DNA of 64,000 nt, taken from NCBI RefSeq assembly GCF_901709675.1, contig NC_051094.1:2644501-2708500 (forward strand), written 5' to 3'. Positions within the stretch are counted from its first letter, which is position 1. The number at the start of each line of letters is the position of its first letter. Source of the stretch: Syngnathus acus. Its lineage: Eukaryota; Chordata; Actinopteri; Syngnathiformes; Syngnathidae. The notes beneath the pieces are model-generated. The model was not told the origin of the DNA and did not search any database. It worked only from the letters and a program-made list of their open reading frames with translations. The translations under genes and the position numbers were made by a program. This document shows, in pieces, positions 24,606 through 37,100 of this stretch.

Positions 24606-25030
24606 TTTGCGGCCGGGTGAGTCGGAAGGTTTTGAGGAAGGGACGATGCGCAACTGCAAAAGGTTCCGATCAGAAACCGTTACAAGGTCATGGTTCTTCT
24701 TTTTTTTCAAAGAACAAAATGGAAACAAATAAAACGTTGTGTTGGATCCATATTAATAGCTAGTAATTTTCAACCATCATTAGAAATGAAATCATATTAG
24801 TTGAATAATAAAAGCGACTCGCTTACGTGAGAGGCGTAGGGGATGACATCAGCCCACTGTGATTGGACACTTTGCAAGTATATTATGTTTGCCGTGACCT
24901 CATCGGTGGTTTACTCGGTTTGATTTTTCTTTCTTGGAATAAATTGTTAATTGAATAAAAGAGTTGTCTATGTGTTGTAAGGAAATTAGTGGAGTACGTA
25001 CAGACAGTCCAGTGGCCGCTTGGGGTGGGC

Positions 25031-25050
25031 GTGACGTCACGGCCCCGCCC
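25031..25050 (+). promoter_or_regulatory. CRE and GC box, vps13a promoter
   Basis: TGACGTCA (25032-25039) is followed at once by GGCCCCGCCC (25041-25050), about 100 bp upstream of the vps13a start codon. No TATA box is seen. This is a typical housekeeping-type CRE/Sp1 promoter. Confidence 0.6.
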
Positions 25051-25135
25051 ACCATCACGCACGTTACGTCGTACAAAGCAGCAGTCAGACGGCTGAATGT
25101 AAACATGGTGACAGGTAGATGAGAAGAGCTCCAAA

Positions 25136-28100
25136 ATGGTCTTCGAAAGCGTCGTGGTAGACGTTCTCAACAGATTTCTGGGCGACTACGTGGTCAACCT
25201 TGACAGTTCGCAGCTTAAACTTGGCATCTGGGGAGGTAAATCAACTCGATTTGGATGTTATTCTTTGGCGAGGCGGTGCCATCGTGCGCCGATCGAGCTA
25301 GCGTGCTAGTGTCGGATTGTCGTTAGCTTGGAGCTCCTCAGGCTGTCATCTGTCAGTTTGTCGACCCCCCTCAAATGCTGCTGATTGCTGTTGTTAGACT
25401 GGATAAGTTATTAAACAGAAGTTCTCACAGATATGCAATTCTTTTCAAATACATTTTCCCGTGCAAAGCTAAGATATTACTGGGGCGAGTTTCGCAGGAT
25501 TAACAAGAGTCGCACCCTTATCCAGTTTGTGAGTTAAAGCGAAAAGCCTTGCACACAAACAAAATACCTTAAATACAATCGTGTGGCAGCGTAACATTAC
25601 TGAATGTGCACACTTTATTTTGCTACATTTAAAGGGCTGCGTGTGCATGGTAACAATCGGTACATTACATTTATATATAATTTTTTGCAGGTGATGCCAT
25701 CCTTCGAAATCTTGAAATTAAGGAGAATGCTTTGGTAAGTTGCATGGCTCAAACGCATGTGAAGAAATGTGATATTTCTCACACACAATTATGTTTTTTT
25801 GTCGTTTTTTTTTTTTACTTCTCACAGAGTCAGCTTGACATTCCCTTTAAAGTGAGAGCAGGACACATAGGTGAGATTGATTAGTTGAAGGTCTTGCTTT
25901 CATTTGGAGACACATTTTTGCTCACTAATTTCATCTCAATAGGGCAACTAGAACTCCAGATTCCCTGGAAGAACCTTTACACCCAGTCGGTGCGGGCTAC
26001 ACTGGATGGCGTCTATCTGCTCATTGTGCCAACAGCAAGTATGTACGATTGTATTTGTTGCAAAGTTAATCAGTCTTATATATGGTGCAATCAATAAAAT
26101 AGAATCGATCCGATACACCCCAAACATATTTGAAATTAGCAGTTTTGGTATTAGCAAGGTGCTTAGTGAAGCTCTTACTAAAATCTTGCATGATTGTATG
26201 ATTAGTCCTTTATTATGATTGCAGGTATCAAGTACGATGCGGAAAAGGAGGAGAAGCAGCTGCAGGAAGCGCGGCAAAGGGAGCTGCAAAGGATTGAGGA
26301 GACCAAACTGAAGGTCGCAGAGCTCGGTTAGTAGTCCTTTGTGTCCCAAAGCTGGGGGAGGGGAATCAGTCTTGCACACAGAGCTTGGGGTCCAAGTTTG
26401 ACAGTCTCCCAAATTTGATTTACTTGACAGAGAATCCCACAAAAGAGAAGCAGGACACCTTTGTGGAGAAGGTGGTCACGCAGATCATCAAAAATGTTCA
26501 AGTCAAGATCTCTAATATCCACATTCGCTATGAGGACGACGTGAGTGCTCACATTTTTGGTTTGTGTGCTTTGGAAAGAAGTACAAGAAGTTATTTCTTT
26601 CCCTCAGGTCACCAATCCGCTGTGCCCTTTGTCCTTCGGAGTCTCTCTTAGCAACCTCAGCCTTCAGGTAATCCCACTTGACATCCATTTTGTCGAGTTA
26701 TATTGTTAGTAGAGTGAGAGCAATGCTACTTACAAGCGGCTACGGAAAGTATTCCGATGTTAAACCCTGACCTTTATATTAAATTGACCCTTGTTCCCGT
26801 AGACCTGCGATGAGGACTGGAAGCCGACTCTCTTGGATGAAAATGCCAGACTTTTCTACAAGGTAGGAAAGACATTCTTTGTTTTTGTTCTCCTGTTTTA
26901 AGTTTCTCGCTGTGAGTGTCTAATGTGATGGTTATATGGGCATGCATTGCTCTAATTGCTGCTTCCTTCCTCTCAGTTGGTTCAGCTGGACAAATTGTTT
27001 GCCTACTGGAATGTCAACTCTGCACTCTTCTCCAATTACAGCCCGGACAAGGCTTTGGTAAGTCAAAAATGTTGGAGATTGTTTTTACGTGTTACACTGT
27101 GTAGATAAAAATAAAAAAAACTTAAGCAGGTGAAAAATGCATCAGCTCTTTTTTTCTTGGTCTTTTTTTAGCAATGTCTTCAAAATAGCCTGCTCCTCAA
27201 AGGCTCCTGTCCTACAGACCACGATTTCAGTGAGTGTCAGAACACGTTTGCACCAATTCCAGTTAAGCCCTCTGCACATTTTTCTTGCGTAAAAAAAAAT
27301 CAGGCAAAATCCATTCATAAAATGGCCTCAGCAATAAATCGGTTGCACAAACAAAATTGCAATGTTTTTTTTTTTTTGCTGCTCCACAGTTTTCCGTCCC
27401 ATCTCTGCCGATGCAAAGCTTTGCATGAATCCCAGATCAGACATGGACTTCTCTTCTCCTAAAGTGGACCTTATGGTCAATCTGCGGGAGGTGGCCATTG
27501 AGCTAAACAGACCCCAGGTAGGTAGGCAGTGTTTGTATCGATGTGTCGTTTATGATTTTAGAAACCAGCCCAAGTACTGCTCCTCTTTCTAGTACGTCAG
27601 CATCTTGGAGCTATTGGGCTCGGTGGATTTGATGTCACGTAACCTGCCGTACAGAAAATACAGACCCGAAGTTTTAGTTCGCAACAATTCCAACATTTGG
27701 TAAGACACTCTTCTCTGACAGGACGTCCTCTTTTGTACGAGGGTAATTTTTTTTTTTGCTGTGGCGTTTATAGGTGGGACTACGCCATCACGAGCATCCT
27801 GGAGGTGGACGTGAAGCCCCGACTCCACATGTGGTCGTGGCCGCACATCCAGCGGCACCGCAAGCTGGTCAAGCACTACCGCGAGCTCTACAAGATTAAG
27901 ATCACCAGCAAGAAACCCAGCGAGGAACTTCTCAAGGAACTGCAAGTGGGTGGACAATCGATTGAACTGAAAGTCACTGCCATAGGTCATGCTTAGCAGC
28001 ATTTCTTGTGTGTGTATGTTCTCAGGAGCCCGAGAAGACACTTGATATTTTTAACATCACGCTAGCCAGACAGCAAGCTGAAGTGGAGGTACACTCATTT

Positions 28101-31100
28101 CGATCATAATTGCATTGCATCATGTCAAATACGACACGTTTGCTTTGTCTCCTTAGGCGAGTAAGGCGGGCTTGCGTATTTACCGTCCAGGCTTGAAGAT
28201 GGAGGAAGAGGAGTCTCAAGGGTGGGTGAGCTGGATGTGGAACTGGGGGGCGGAGCCTGACTCTCAACCAGAGGAGGTCAAGAGCGCAGGAGGAGGTAAG
28301 GTCATGAGGTGGAGGAAATGGTGCATGACTTCCTCGGCCCATCCCTTCTATCAATATGTTTTCACACAGGATTTGATGAGCTGTTGACCTCCGCTGAGAA
28401 AGCCAGGCTCTACGCCGCCATCGGATACAGTGAGACGGCCGCTAATTCTATTTATCCAAAGGAGGTGAGTCTCTTCCCACACACGTTACAAATTTCGTCT
28501 TTCGTCCGTCCGTCCATTTTTTTTTTTTTTTTTTTTTTATCGCGCTTTTTGTCTTCTAGCTGACTTTGAGCGAGAGGCGGGGTTTATTCTATCGTAGAAA
28601 TCTGCCAGCTTGTGACGTCACAATAGGGTATCATTTAGAAAGGCTCACTCCCTCGCACATTTCGGAAAAATACTAAGCTCACCAAATTTGTTTGCGGAAT
28701 TTCAAACTTAATGTGCGAGCAGCCATTTCCGAGATCCAACTATTTGTATCCAAACAATGTCAGTTTTGCATCATTTGCCCCCGTAAGAGTTTCAAACTTC
28801 CATTGCTGTGTATATTCTCTTCTAGTTTGAGGACATGAAGGTGAAATTCCACATGGAGAAGCTGAGTGTCTCTATCAAGGACAGCAAAGACAAAGACGAG
28901 ATCATCAAGTTGACTGTCGGGGAGCTGATGTCTTCCCTGACGCAACGATCCGGCGCACAAGCCATCAAGTGTGTCACAGTCTTTGACCGTCGTTGACATA
29001 TGTTTGTGTTCAGTTGTCATGAGAAGGAAAAAACAAAAAACCCCAATCTCTGCAGATTCACAGCCGAGCTCAGTTTGTTCGAGGTCACGGGTCTGGCAAG
29101 CGGCCGGCCCGCTCCCACCCTCCTGTCGTCCAGGACGGTCGGCACGGGAACGGGGAGTCCGCTGCTCAGCCTGTTTTTCGAGACCAATCCTCTGGATCAG
29201 CGTGCCAATCAACGGCTCTTCGTGGAATCGCAGCCGCTGGAAATCATCTACGACGCCGTGAGTGCAGCCGGCTGTCGTTTGTTGTCCCGTGCGGACCAAA
29301 GTGGCAACATGTCTGACTGCGTACAGATGACGGTGAACGCCACGGCCGCGGTCTTCAGGCCTCCTGACGACCTGCAGCTGGACGAACTCACCAACGCCAC
29401 GCTCATGAAACTGGAGCAGTTCCGAGATCGTACAGCCACCGGTCGGTCGCTTAGCCATCAAAAATATCTTTTTGTTGCTTCGTATTCACGTATAACAACA
29501 TCTGTTTTTTTTTTGGTAGGGCTAATGTATGTGATCGAGACTCAGAAGGTGCTGGACCTGAAGGTGAACCTGTTGGCCTCTTACGTCATCATCCCACAGA
29601 CGGGCTTCTATGACGGCACTCAGAACATTGTGTTGCTGGATCTCGGACACTTGCAGGTGAGGGCAAATTTGCCGGCCAGGAATTTTCTTAAAGCCTCATT
29701 TCCAAACGCGTGCTTCTAAAATGGGACTTTCTACGTAGATGTCCAGTCAGTCCAAAAAGAATCTGCCTCAGCTGTCGGCGTGCTCCAGCACAATCGAAGA
29801 CATCATGCAAAGAGCTTACGACAGCTTCGACCTCCAGCTCAATAACCTGCAATTCCTTTTCAGCAAACCAGGTAGATGCCACGAGCAAGCAAAATTTGGC
29901 CAATACAGTCAATTGATCACAGGCGATTCATCCGACGTGAATCGTTAAATAAACGCTGTTCAAATCTTTTCCCCGCTAAAGACAACAACTGGAAAAAGGC
30001 TCGCATGCAGAGGCAGTCGCCGCTCCACATTTTGGAGCCGGTGGATTTGAAAATGGAGTTCAGCAGGGCCATGGTGGTCAAAGACTCGCGCATGGCAAAG
30101 TAAGTGTAGAAACGATGATGACCAAATTGCACCAGTTGATTGCGTCTTAATCCCACAGATACAAACTGTCCGGAGAGCTCCCTCTGCTCTCCCTCCGGAT
30201 CTCCGACGTTAAACTTCGGAACGTTCTCGAGTTGTTGGACAGCATCCCGCGGCCGCAGACGAATCCTGCTCCGCCCAATGCTAGCGCGCCCCCGCATTCA
30301 AGGGTGAGGGCAACACCAACTCGGGAAAAGTTAAATATTACTATCACACATGTTGACATAACGCGCGCCGTCTCCTTCCAAGTCCAAGCAGTTCACACCG
30401 CAGCTTTCCATGAAGAGACGTCTGCAGTTGGCCGACCAACGCTCCTCTATGCTTTTCGAGTCGTGCGAGTCCATCAGCATTTCTTCGCTCGGTGAGCTCG
30501 GACAGCCCCACGACTCCTGTCGTTTGCAATTACACCCGCTCAACGGTTTTGTTCCCCTCAGGGTCCGAAGAAGACTTGTTCTACGACGCCCCCAGCTCTC
30601 CCGTCACGGGGCAGCAGTTCTTATTCGACAATCCCATGCCGCTGCGCTACGCCGACCTGAACAGACGGAAGGGTCCGGCGCTGGAGGAGCGTCCGAAGAA
30701 CATGACCGACTTTCTCATGGCATTTGAAATCAGCGAGGTAATGCGTCTCTCTGTGAGCTATCCTGAATTTTTGTGACATCGTGAGCTGTCTAATTTCCAT
30801 TTTTTCTTCTAGTTCTCCGTCCAGTTGTGTCGCCTTACTGATAGCTATCAGGAGGTGCCCGTGCTCCACTTGGAGGTGGAGGGCCTGGGCACGGAGCTGA
30901 AAATACGCACCTTTGACATGACATCCAACACTTACCTCAAGGAGATCTGCCTCAGGTGTCCCGAATACACAGGTGGGTTTTTTTGGCCCTGAAAAGTCGC
31001 AGTCCTGCTGTGTCAAATATTTAATACATATATATAATATTTGCTGTTTATATTTGCTTGCTCCCATTTATGTAGATTCGCAAAACAAGGAAATTCAACT

Positions 31101-34100
31101 CATCACTACTTTGGATAACAACGAGGTCGACATGCTTACACTGGAGTATATACATGTAAGTTAGTGGCTTGTAAGATGATTTCCCAAGTTTTTTTTCTTT
31201 TTTTTTTTTTCTTTCTAACCATTGATGTGCTTTTAGGCTGACAAAAACGGGCCCGAGTTCAAGTCCCTGCACAACAACACCGAGCAAGTCATCAAGGTAA
31301 AGTCGGGTAAAGTCTTACGGTCGTCCTCCAATGACGTCCGGTGCTTGCCGTCAGGTGACCTTCTCGTCTCTGGACGTGAATCTCCACACGGAGGCGCTCC
31401 TCAACACCATGAACTACCTCAGCGGACTGATGCCGCAGTCCACCCAGCAGGAGGAGGCCGGACAGAAGGAGCTGGCCGTCATCCCCGAGGAAGAGGAGCT
31501 GGAGGAGGGCAAGAAGGAGGCCACCGTTGCCAAGAGAAAAAGTAATGGGAACTTTGAATGAAATCATTTGATTCCAAGGAAACATAAACGTGCATACTTT
31601 TCAGACCCACCCTCTGTGACAAAAGCGGGGTTTTTTTCCCCCCTCTTTTAACGAGTCCATCCGCTCTCACAGTACCAAAGAATTCCAAGGCGGCGGCCGT
31701 CATCAACACGCACCTCCGAGCCGATCTCCGCTCTCTGAAGGTTTACATTCGAGGGCAGACATCCATGATCTCGGAGATCAGAATCGAAGGTATCATTCAG
31801 AAATGGAGCATTTTCTCGCATGGTCTACAAAAATCATTTGTAGTTGTTCCCCAAAATTGTCCCCTTATCTTCGTCAGGCCTGGTTTCGGAGGTTTTGATG
31901 AGGAAGCGAGAGATGAAGGTCCTGGCCAATCTGAAGAACATCATCGTGTTTGACTGTGACGAGACGGCCTTCTATAAGAAGGTACTGCGAGTTCTTCTCC
32001 TCTCAACCGTCATGGCTGCCGTTTTGACTTTCTATTGTTGTCTCCGCTCTCAGGCCGTGTCCATCGCAGACAGGGAGGTGTTTGCCTTCCAGATGATCAA
32101 CCACACAGACGCCACAGAAGGCGACGCCTACCTCGACATGTCTCAGGTTGACACCTCGGTCACGTTGACAGTGGGATGTATCCAAGTCGTCTTCCTCAAC
32201 AAGTTCTTGTCCTCCATACTGGTGAGAATCGTGTGGGGGTTTTTTTTTTTTTTGGTCTTCCATCACACTTTTTCACTCCACTCCCACAGGCCTTCGTAAA
32301 CAACTTCCAGGAGGCCAAAGAGGCTGTGGCCGAAGTGACCCATCAGGCGGCCGAAAAGGCGGCGTCGGGCGTGAAGGAGCTGTCGAAGCGCAGCACGCGC
32401 GTGGCCCTCAACGTCCGCTTCAAAGCGCCCGTCATCTTTGTGCCGCAGTCGTCCTCGTCCCCCAACGTGCTGGTGGCCGATCTAGGTTTCCTGGCGGTCA
32501 AGAATCACTTTGCCATGCAGCCTTCCAAGAGTCACAGCAAGATCCCACCTGTGGTGGACATCATGGAAGTCAAGCTCACGGATCTAAAGATGTATCGGTA
32601 TGATTTGCACTTTGCGCAAGCAAGGTTTGCAGAGAAATAACAAACATCTTGCTGTAAGGGCCAAGTATTGTTTTTATTTTTTTAATGCAGGACAACATTA
32701 GTGAATGGAGTGTTTCGGGGTGAAAGCGACCTGTTGCAACCAATCAGCCTGGAAGTGGAGATTCAGAGGAATCTTTCGTCCAACTGGTACCAAAGCATCC
32801 CCGACATTGAGATCACCGCTCATCTTATGCCTTTGAGCGTAAGTAATCCATTTTAGTGTTTGACACTTTTCAATGTCATGCGCAACACTTTCTGGGCTGC
32901 AAAAAAAACTTTTGAACCGACTGTGCTCTGTGGAGAAAAAAGAGTTTTTCTTAGTATGGTTTGTGTCTCTCGCCAAACAGTTGAACCTCAGCCAGGATGA
33001 CATGGTGGTTATCTTCCGGACTCTCAGTGAAAACCTCTCGGAGAATTCTGGCACTGCGCCCGCCCCCGCTGAAGACTCGACTTCTGACAAGGAGCGGCCC
33101 AGCTCCGGAAACGCAGACAGACCCAACGGTAAGTCCTCAGAAGTCCACAAAGTGAGCGAAAACCTCTTTGACATTCTCCGTTATGTTAGGCAACACGGTG
33201 GTGACGGCAGCCGTGGTGGAGACGCAGAAGAGCGTCAAGCTGAAGACTACCATGAAAGGAGATTTCAAGATTGACTCCATGGCGCTGGTCCTGTTCAAGC
33301 CCAACGTGAACGAGGTGATCAGGTCAAAGTCGAGGCGTGCCGTGATTGGCGCGTTGGGATCGCTCACTATCGCCATCTTCACCAGCTTCTCCATGTGGAG
33401 CCGCACAATGATGAACTGAAACTTGGCGAGTTCACCCTGGGCACCATCTCCACCTCCTTCACCATGTACTCCGACAGCTCCATGAAGGCCGCCGTCCGAT
33501 TGTCTACCTGCCTCCTCGATGACAAGAGGCCAAATAGCAAGACGGTCAGCCCAAGGTAACAAAATTAGAGCGGTGGCACATGGGAACGTACAAATCCTTC
33601 GCTACTGCGCTTAATTCCCGGGCCTGGATGAAACAGTTGAGTTCATCAAGCAAGCTTTCCCCCGTTTTAGGATGATGGGCATGCGTCCCGGAACGGAAAA
33701 GAACATGATGGTGGAGGTCACCTACCGGCAGAGCCACGAAGGCAGCGCCTTAGACACGGTGGTTCAAGACGTGTACCTGTGCGCCAGCATGGAGTTCCTC
33801 CTCACCGTGACGGATATTTTCCTCAACGCCACCAAGGAGGGTTTTGCCGAAAGGCCGCGAGCCAAGAACACCCCGGCGCCGGTAGATAACAACAACACCC
33901 CCGCTCAGCAAGAGGAATCAAGTGAGTGGCTTTGAGACAAACTCCAGATGGATGGACTGTGATTGCTCACGACTTGTCTTTTTTGGTATTTCCGGCTCAG
34001 TTCCTGCTCCAACCAAGGTGTCCAAGTCGAAAATGAACGTGGTGGTGCGAAACCCGGAGATCGTTTTTGTGGCCGACCTGACGCGCGCCGACGGGCTGGC

Positions 34101-37100
34101 ATTGGTGATGACCACGCAGTGCGAGTTAGTCATCACAAACGACGAGGAGAGCTCAAAGATGACGGCCGCCATCAAAGACCTCAAGGTACGACGCCGTTTG
34201 CGTGGTGCCGGAGAGCCTTTTGGACGGCGCCGGCCGTTTCTGTGTTCATTTTAGGTGGTGGCCTGCCCGTTCCTAAGGGAGAAGAGGCTTCACAACGTGA
34301 CCACGGTTTTGCAGCCATGCCAGGTGTCCTTTCAGAGTTGTCAGACACCTACGTCTCCGCAAATTATGGACATCTCCATCAACTCTCTCACACTCAAGGT
34401 TGGTGAGCGCTGACTGCTGCCGCTGACATGGATTCAATTTGATTTTTTTTTAAATTTCATTTATTGTTATTTTAAATTGTATTTGATTTGATTGCCGGAT
34501 ATTTCCATGGGAAAATATGTGCACTTCATGGAATTTCAGGTTTCACCCATCATCATCAAGACGGTCCTCTCCATCCACTCGGCCCTGACACCCACCCAAG
34601 AGACCACGGAGGCGCTCGAAAGTCCCGTCCCTGTGGACATGTGGGAGAAACGGGGCTGGAAGGAGCTCAAACTTTGGTTCCTGGAGGAGCAGGGAGAAGC
34701 CAGCACGAAAGCTGCGGCCCCGTTGATTCCACAGGGGGAGTCGCTTAAGGTAAAAGCCTCCATTGAAATAGCTCCACTGAAATTTTGATTCGACGGGCTG
34801 TCCGTCCGTCCTTCCTTCTCAGATGGACATCAAATCAATCTGCGTGACGTTGGAGGCCGGGGTGGGGCACCGCACCGTGCCCATGCTTCTAGCAAAATCC
34901 TCCTTCCAAGGAGATGTCAAAAACTGGTCCACGCTCATCAACTTGAGGAGTGAGCTGAATTTAGAGGTATGGCAGATGACACGAGTTCAAATCTAATTCC
35001 TGCAATACTTTGACTTGCTTTATTTGAGCCGAGCTCAGCAAGGTAGCGCTCACGTTCATGATCATGTTCAGGTCCATTACTACAACGAGGTGGTGGGAGT
35101 GTGGGAGCCGCTGCTGGAGCCATTAGAGGATGAGACGAGAGATGGACCCGGGAGACCCTGGAGACTGGAATTTAACGTAGTTATACACACACGCCCTGCC
35201 TGCACGCACGCACGAGACGTACGCAGTCTTGTAACGTTACTGACTGCTGGCTTGGTAAAATTATTTATTTAAAAAAAAAAAAATCTGGATTTTCTCTGCG
35301 TCATTTACTAATAATTATTCGAGTTTGGTCAATTGTGGCAGTATTCTGAATTTAGCAAATTAGTATTTTTTTTTTACTTGAAAATACGGATTTCATTTAG
35401 TTTGAACTCAATCAACCTGGATTGATTGTTTGTGATTTGTACAAGCAGATGAAAACAAAGCCCTTAAAGAACGCGGAGTGGGCAGATGAGGTGGACTACA
35501 ACGTCCCAGACTACAAGACTGTCATTGTGATCAGCAGCATGGACCAGCTCAACATCACCCTCTCCAAATGTGGCCTTGCCATGCTGAGCAACCTGGGCAT
35601 GGTGAGAAGTGCAAAATATCCAACATCGTCTGGAGATCTTTGACCACATTCCTTCGCCGCAGGCTTTTGCCGAGGCCGCCAAGGAGACGGCCGAATGCTT
35701 CCAGAAAGACGAGGCTCCGTTTGTCGTAAAGAACCGCCTGGGCCTGCCCGTGTTTGTCCAGTACAGCGACATGTTTTCCCCCGTCGCCACGCACAGCAAC
35801 GACCACACGGTCGAGCTGCAGGACGGCCAAACGCTCGGGATGGACTACTCCGTCACCACCGAATCGGACCAGTTCTCGGCAATGACCTCCCTGAACGAAA
35901 AGGACTGCTACATACAGCCGAGTACGTCCAACCGATCATTTCTGGGATGAATTTCATTGTGTACTGACTGACATTGTGCCGTTTGGTCCAGCTCCAGCGG
36001 GCCACACGTCCGCCAGCATGATCCCCTTGATCAAGGTCGGACGGAGAATGTACAGAGTCATGCACGAGGTGTCGGGGGCCCCCCGCTTCCTGGTGTGTCA
36101 GGTTTATTCCTCGGAAGGCAGCAAGTACATCAAGATCCGCTCGCCTTTCCAGGTACCACGACGCAGACGTGTGTGTTATACATCAGAGTATTTTTGATTT
36201 TTTTTTTTTTTTTCTTTCCCCCCCCCTGCAGATCATCAACCATTTCGACATCCCCTTTAAAGTGTTCGAGGGCTCGACGTATTTGGGTACGTCGTTACCG
36301 ACAGAGGAGTTTTGTGTCCCTCTGGTCTCGTACGGGTAAGTGAACACACATTTTGTCACAATCTATAACAGTTCACAATTGTCTTAGTAACACATAGGTG
36401 GCACGCTTTCATTAAAGTAGAATTCACTTAGCATTACCTGGTCCTGTTCCGTGCAAATTATTGGACATCACGGCAAGTCTGGCTTTTGTTGGTTGTTAGG
36501 GGCGGAGCAAAGGGTTGTCAAAGACGGCATGGAATTTATTTTCATTGGCAGCAGAAAAAATATATATATTTAAAAAAAAAAAAAAGCCCCCAAAAAATTA
36601 TATATTTAAAAAAAAAAAAAAAAAAGCCAAATTATGCTTTCAATTAGTGTGGCGAATCCCTAAGTCACACTTTCCTTTCCTCTCAGGTCTGAGCTGAGCC
36701 TCCAGCCCGTCACGGGTGAAGGTGGCGACCAGTTTGAGTGCTCTGAGGGCTTCAGCTACAACGACATGGACCTCCAGCAGCCCAAAGCTCACATTGAGCA
36801 ACGGTGCCGCCGCAGCGGCAACCTGGGCGGCGTGCTGACGGTCAACATCGTGCCTGTGAAGGACGCGGTGACGTTCAAAGACACTGGCGGCGTGGGGGAC
36901 AACTTTGACGTGCCCTTTGTTCTCCATTTGTGGCCTTGCGTGCTGCTACGGAATCTGCTGCCTTACCCCGTCACCTACAAACTCAACGTATGGCTATTCC
37001 GAGAGTCTGCGTACTTACAAAAAGACTAAACTGCGACGAATCCACTTAACAGGACGGTAGCGAGTGCGGGCCGGAGTCCACGCTGACCCCGGGCCACTCC

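Larger units (their letters stand above)
20801..25135. other. foxb2-vps13a intergenic region
   Basis: The foxb2 3' UTR probably occupies the first 250-300 bases. The best end signal is a variant TATAAA at about 21076, and no AATAAA is seen there. Beyond it are a hAT-like end (22238), candidate conserved blocks (22495-22640 and 23920-24075), a dispersed-repeat copy (23405-23465), a palindromic MITE-like element (24505-24605) and the vps13a promoter. No protein gene is supportable. Confidence 0.6.

Noticed and set aside
33190-33420. Apparent premature stop (TGA near 33417) in vps13a
   Set aside because: It is explained by an 86-bp intron (33315-33400). Splicing restores a continuous frame matching the family.
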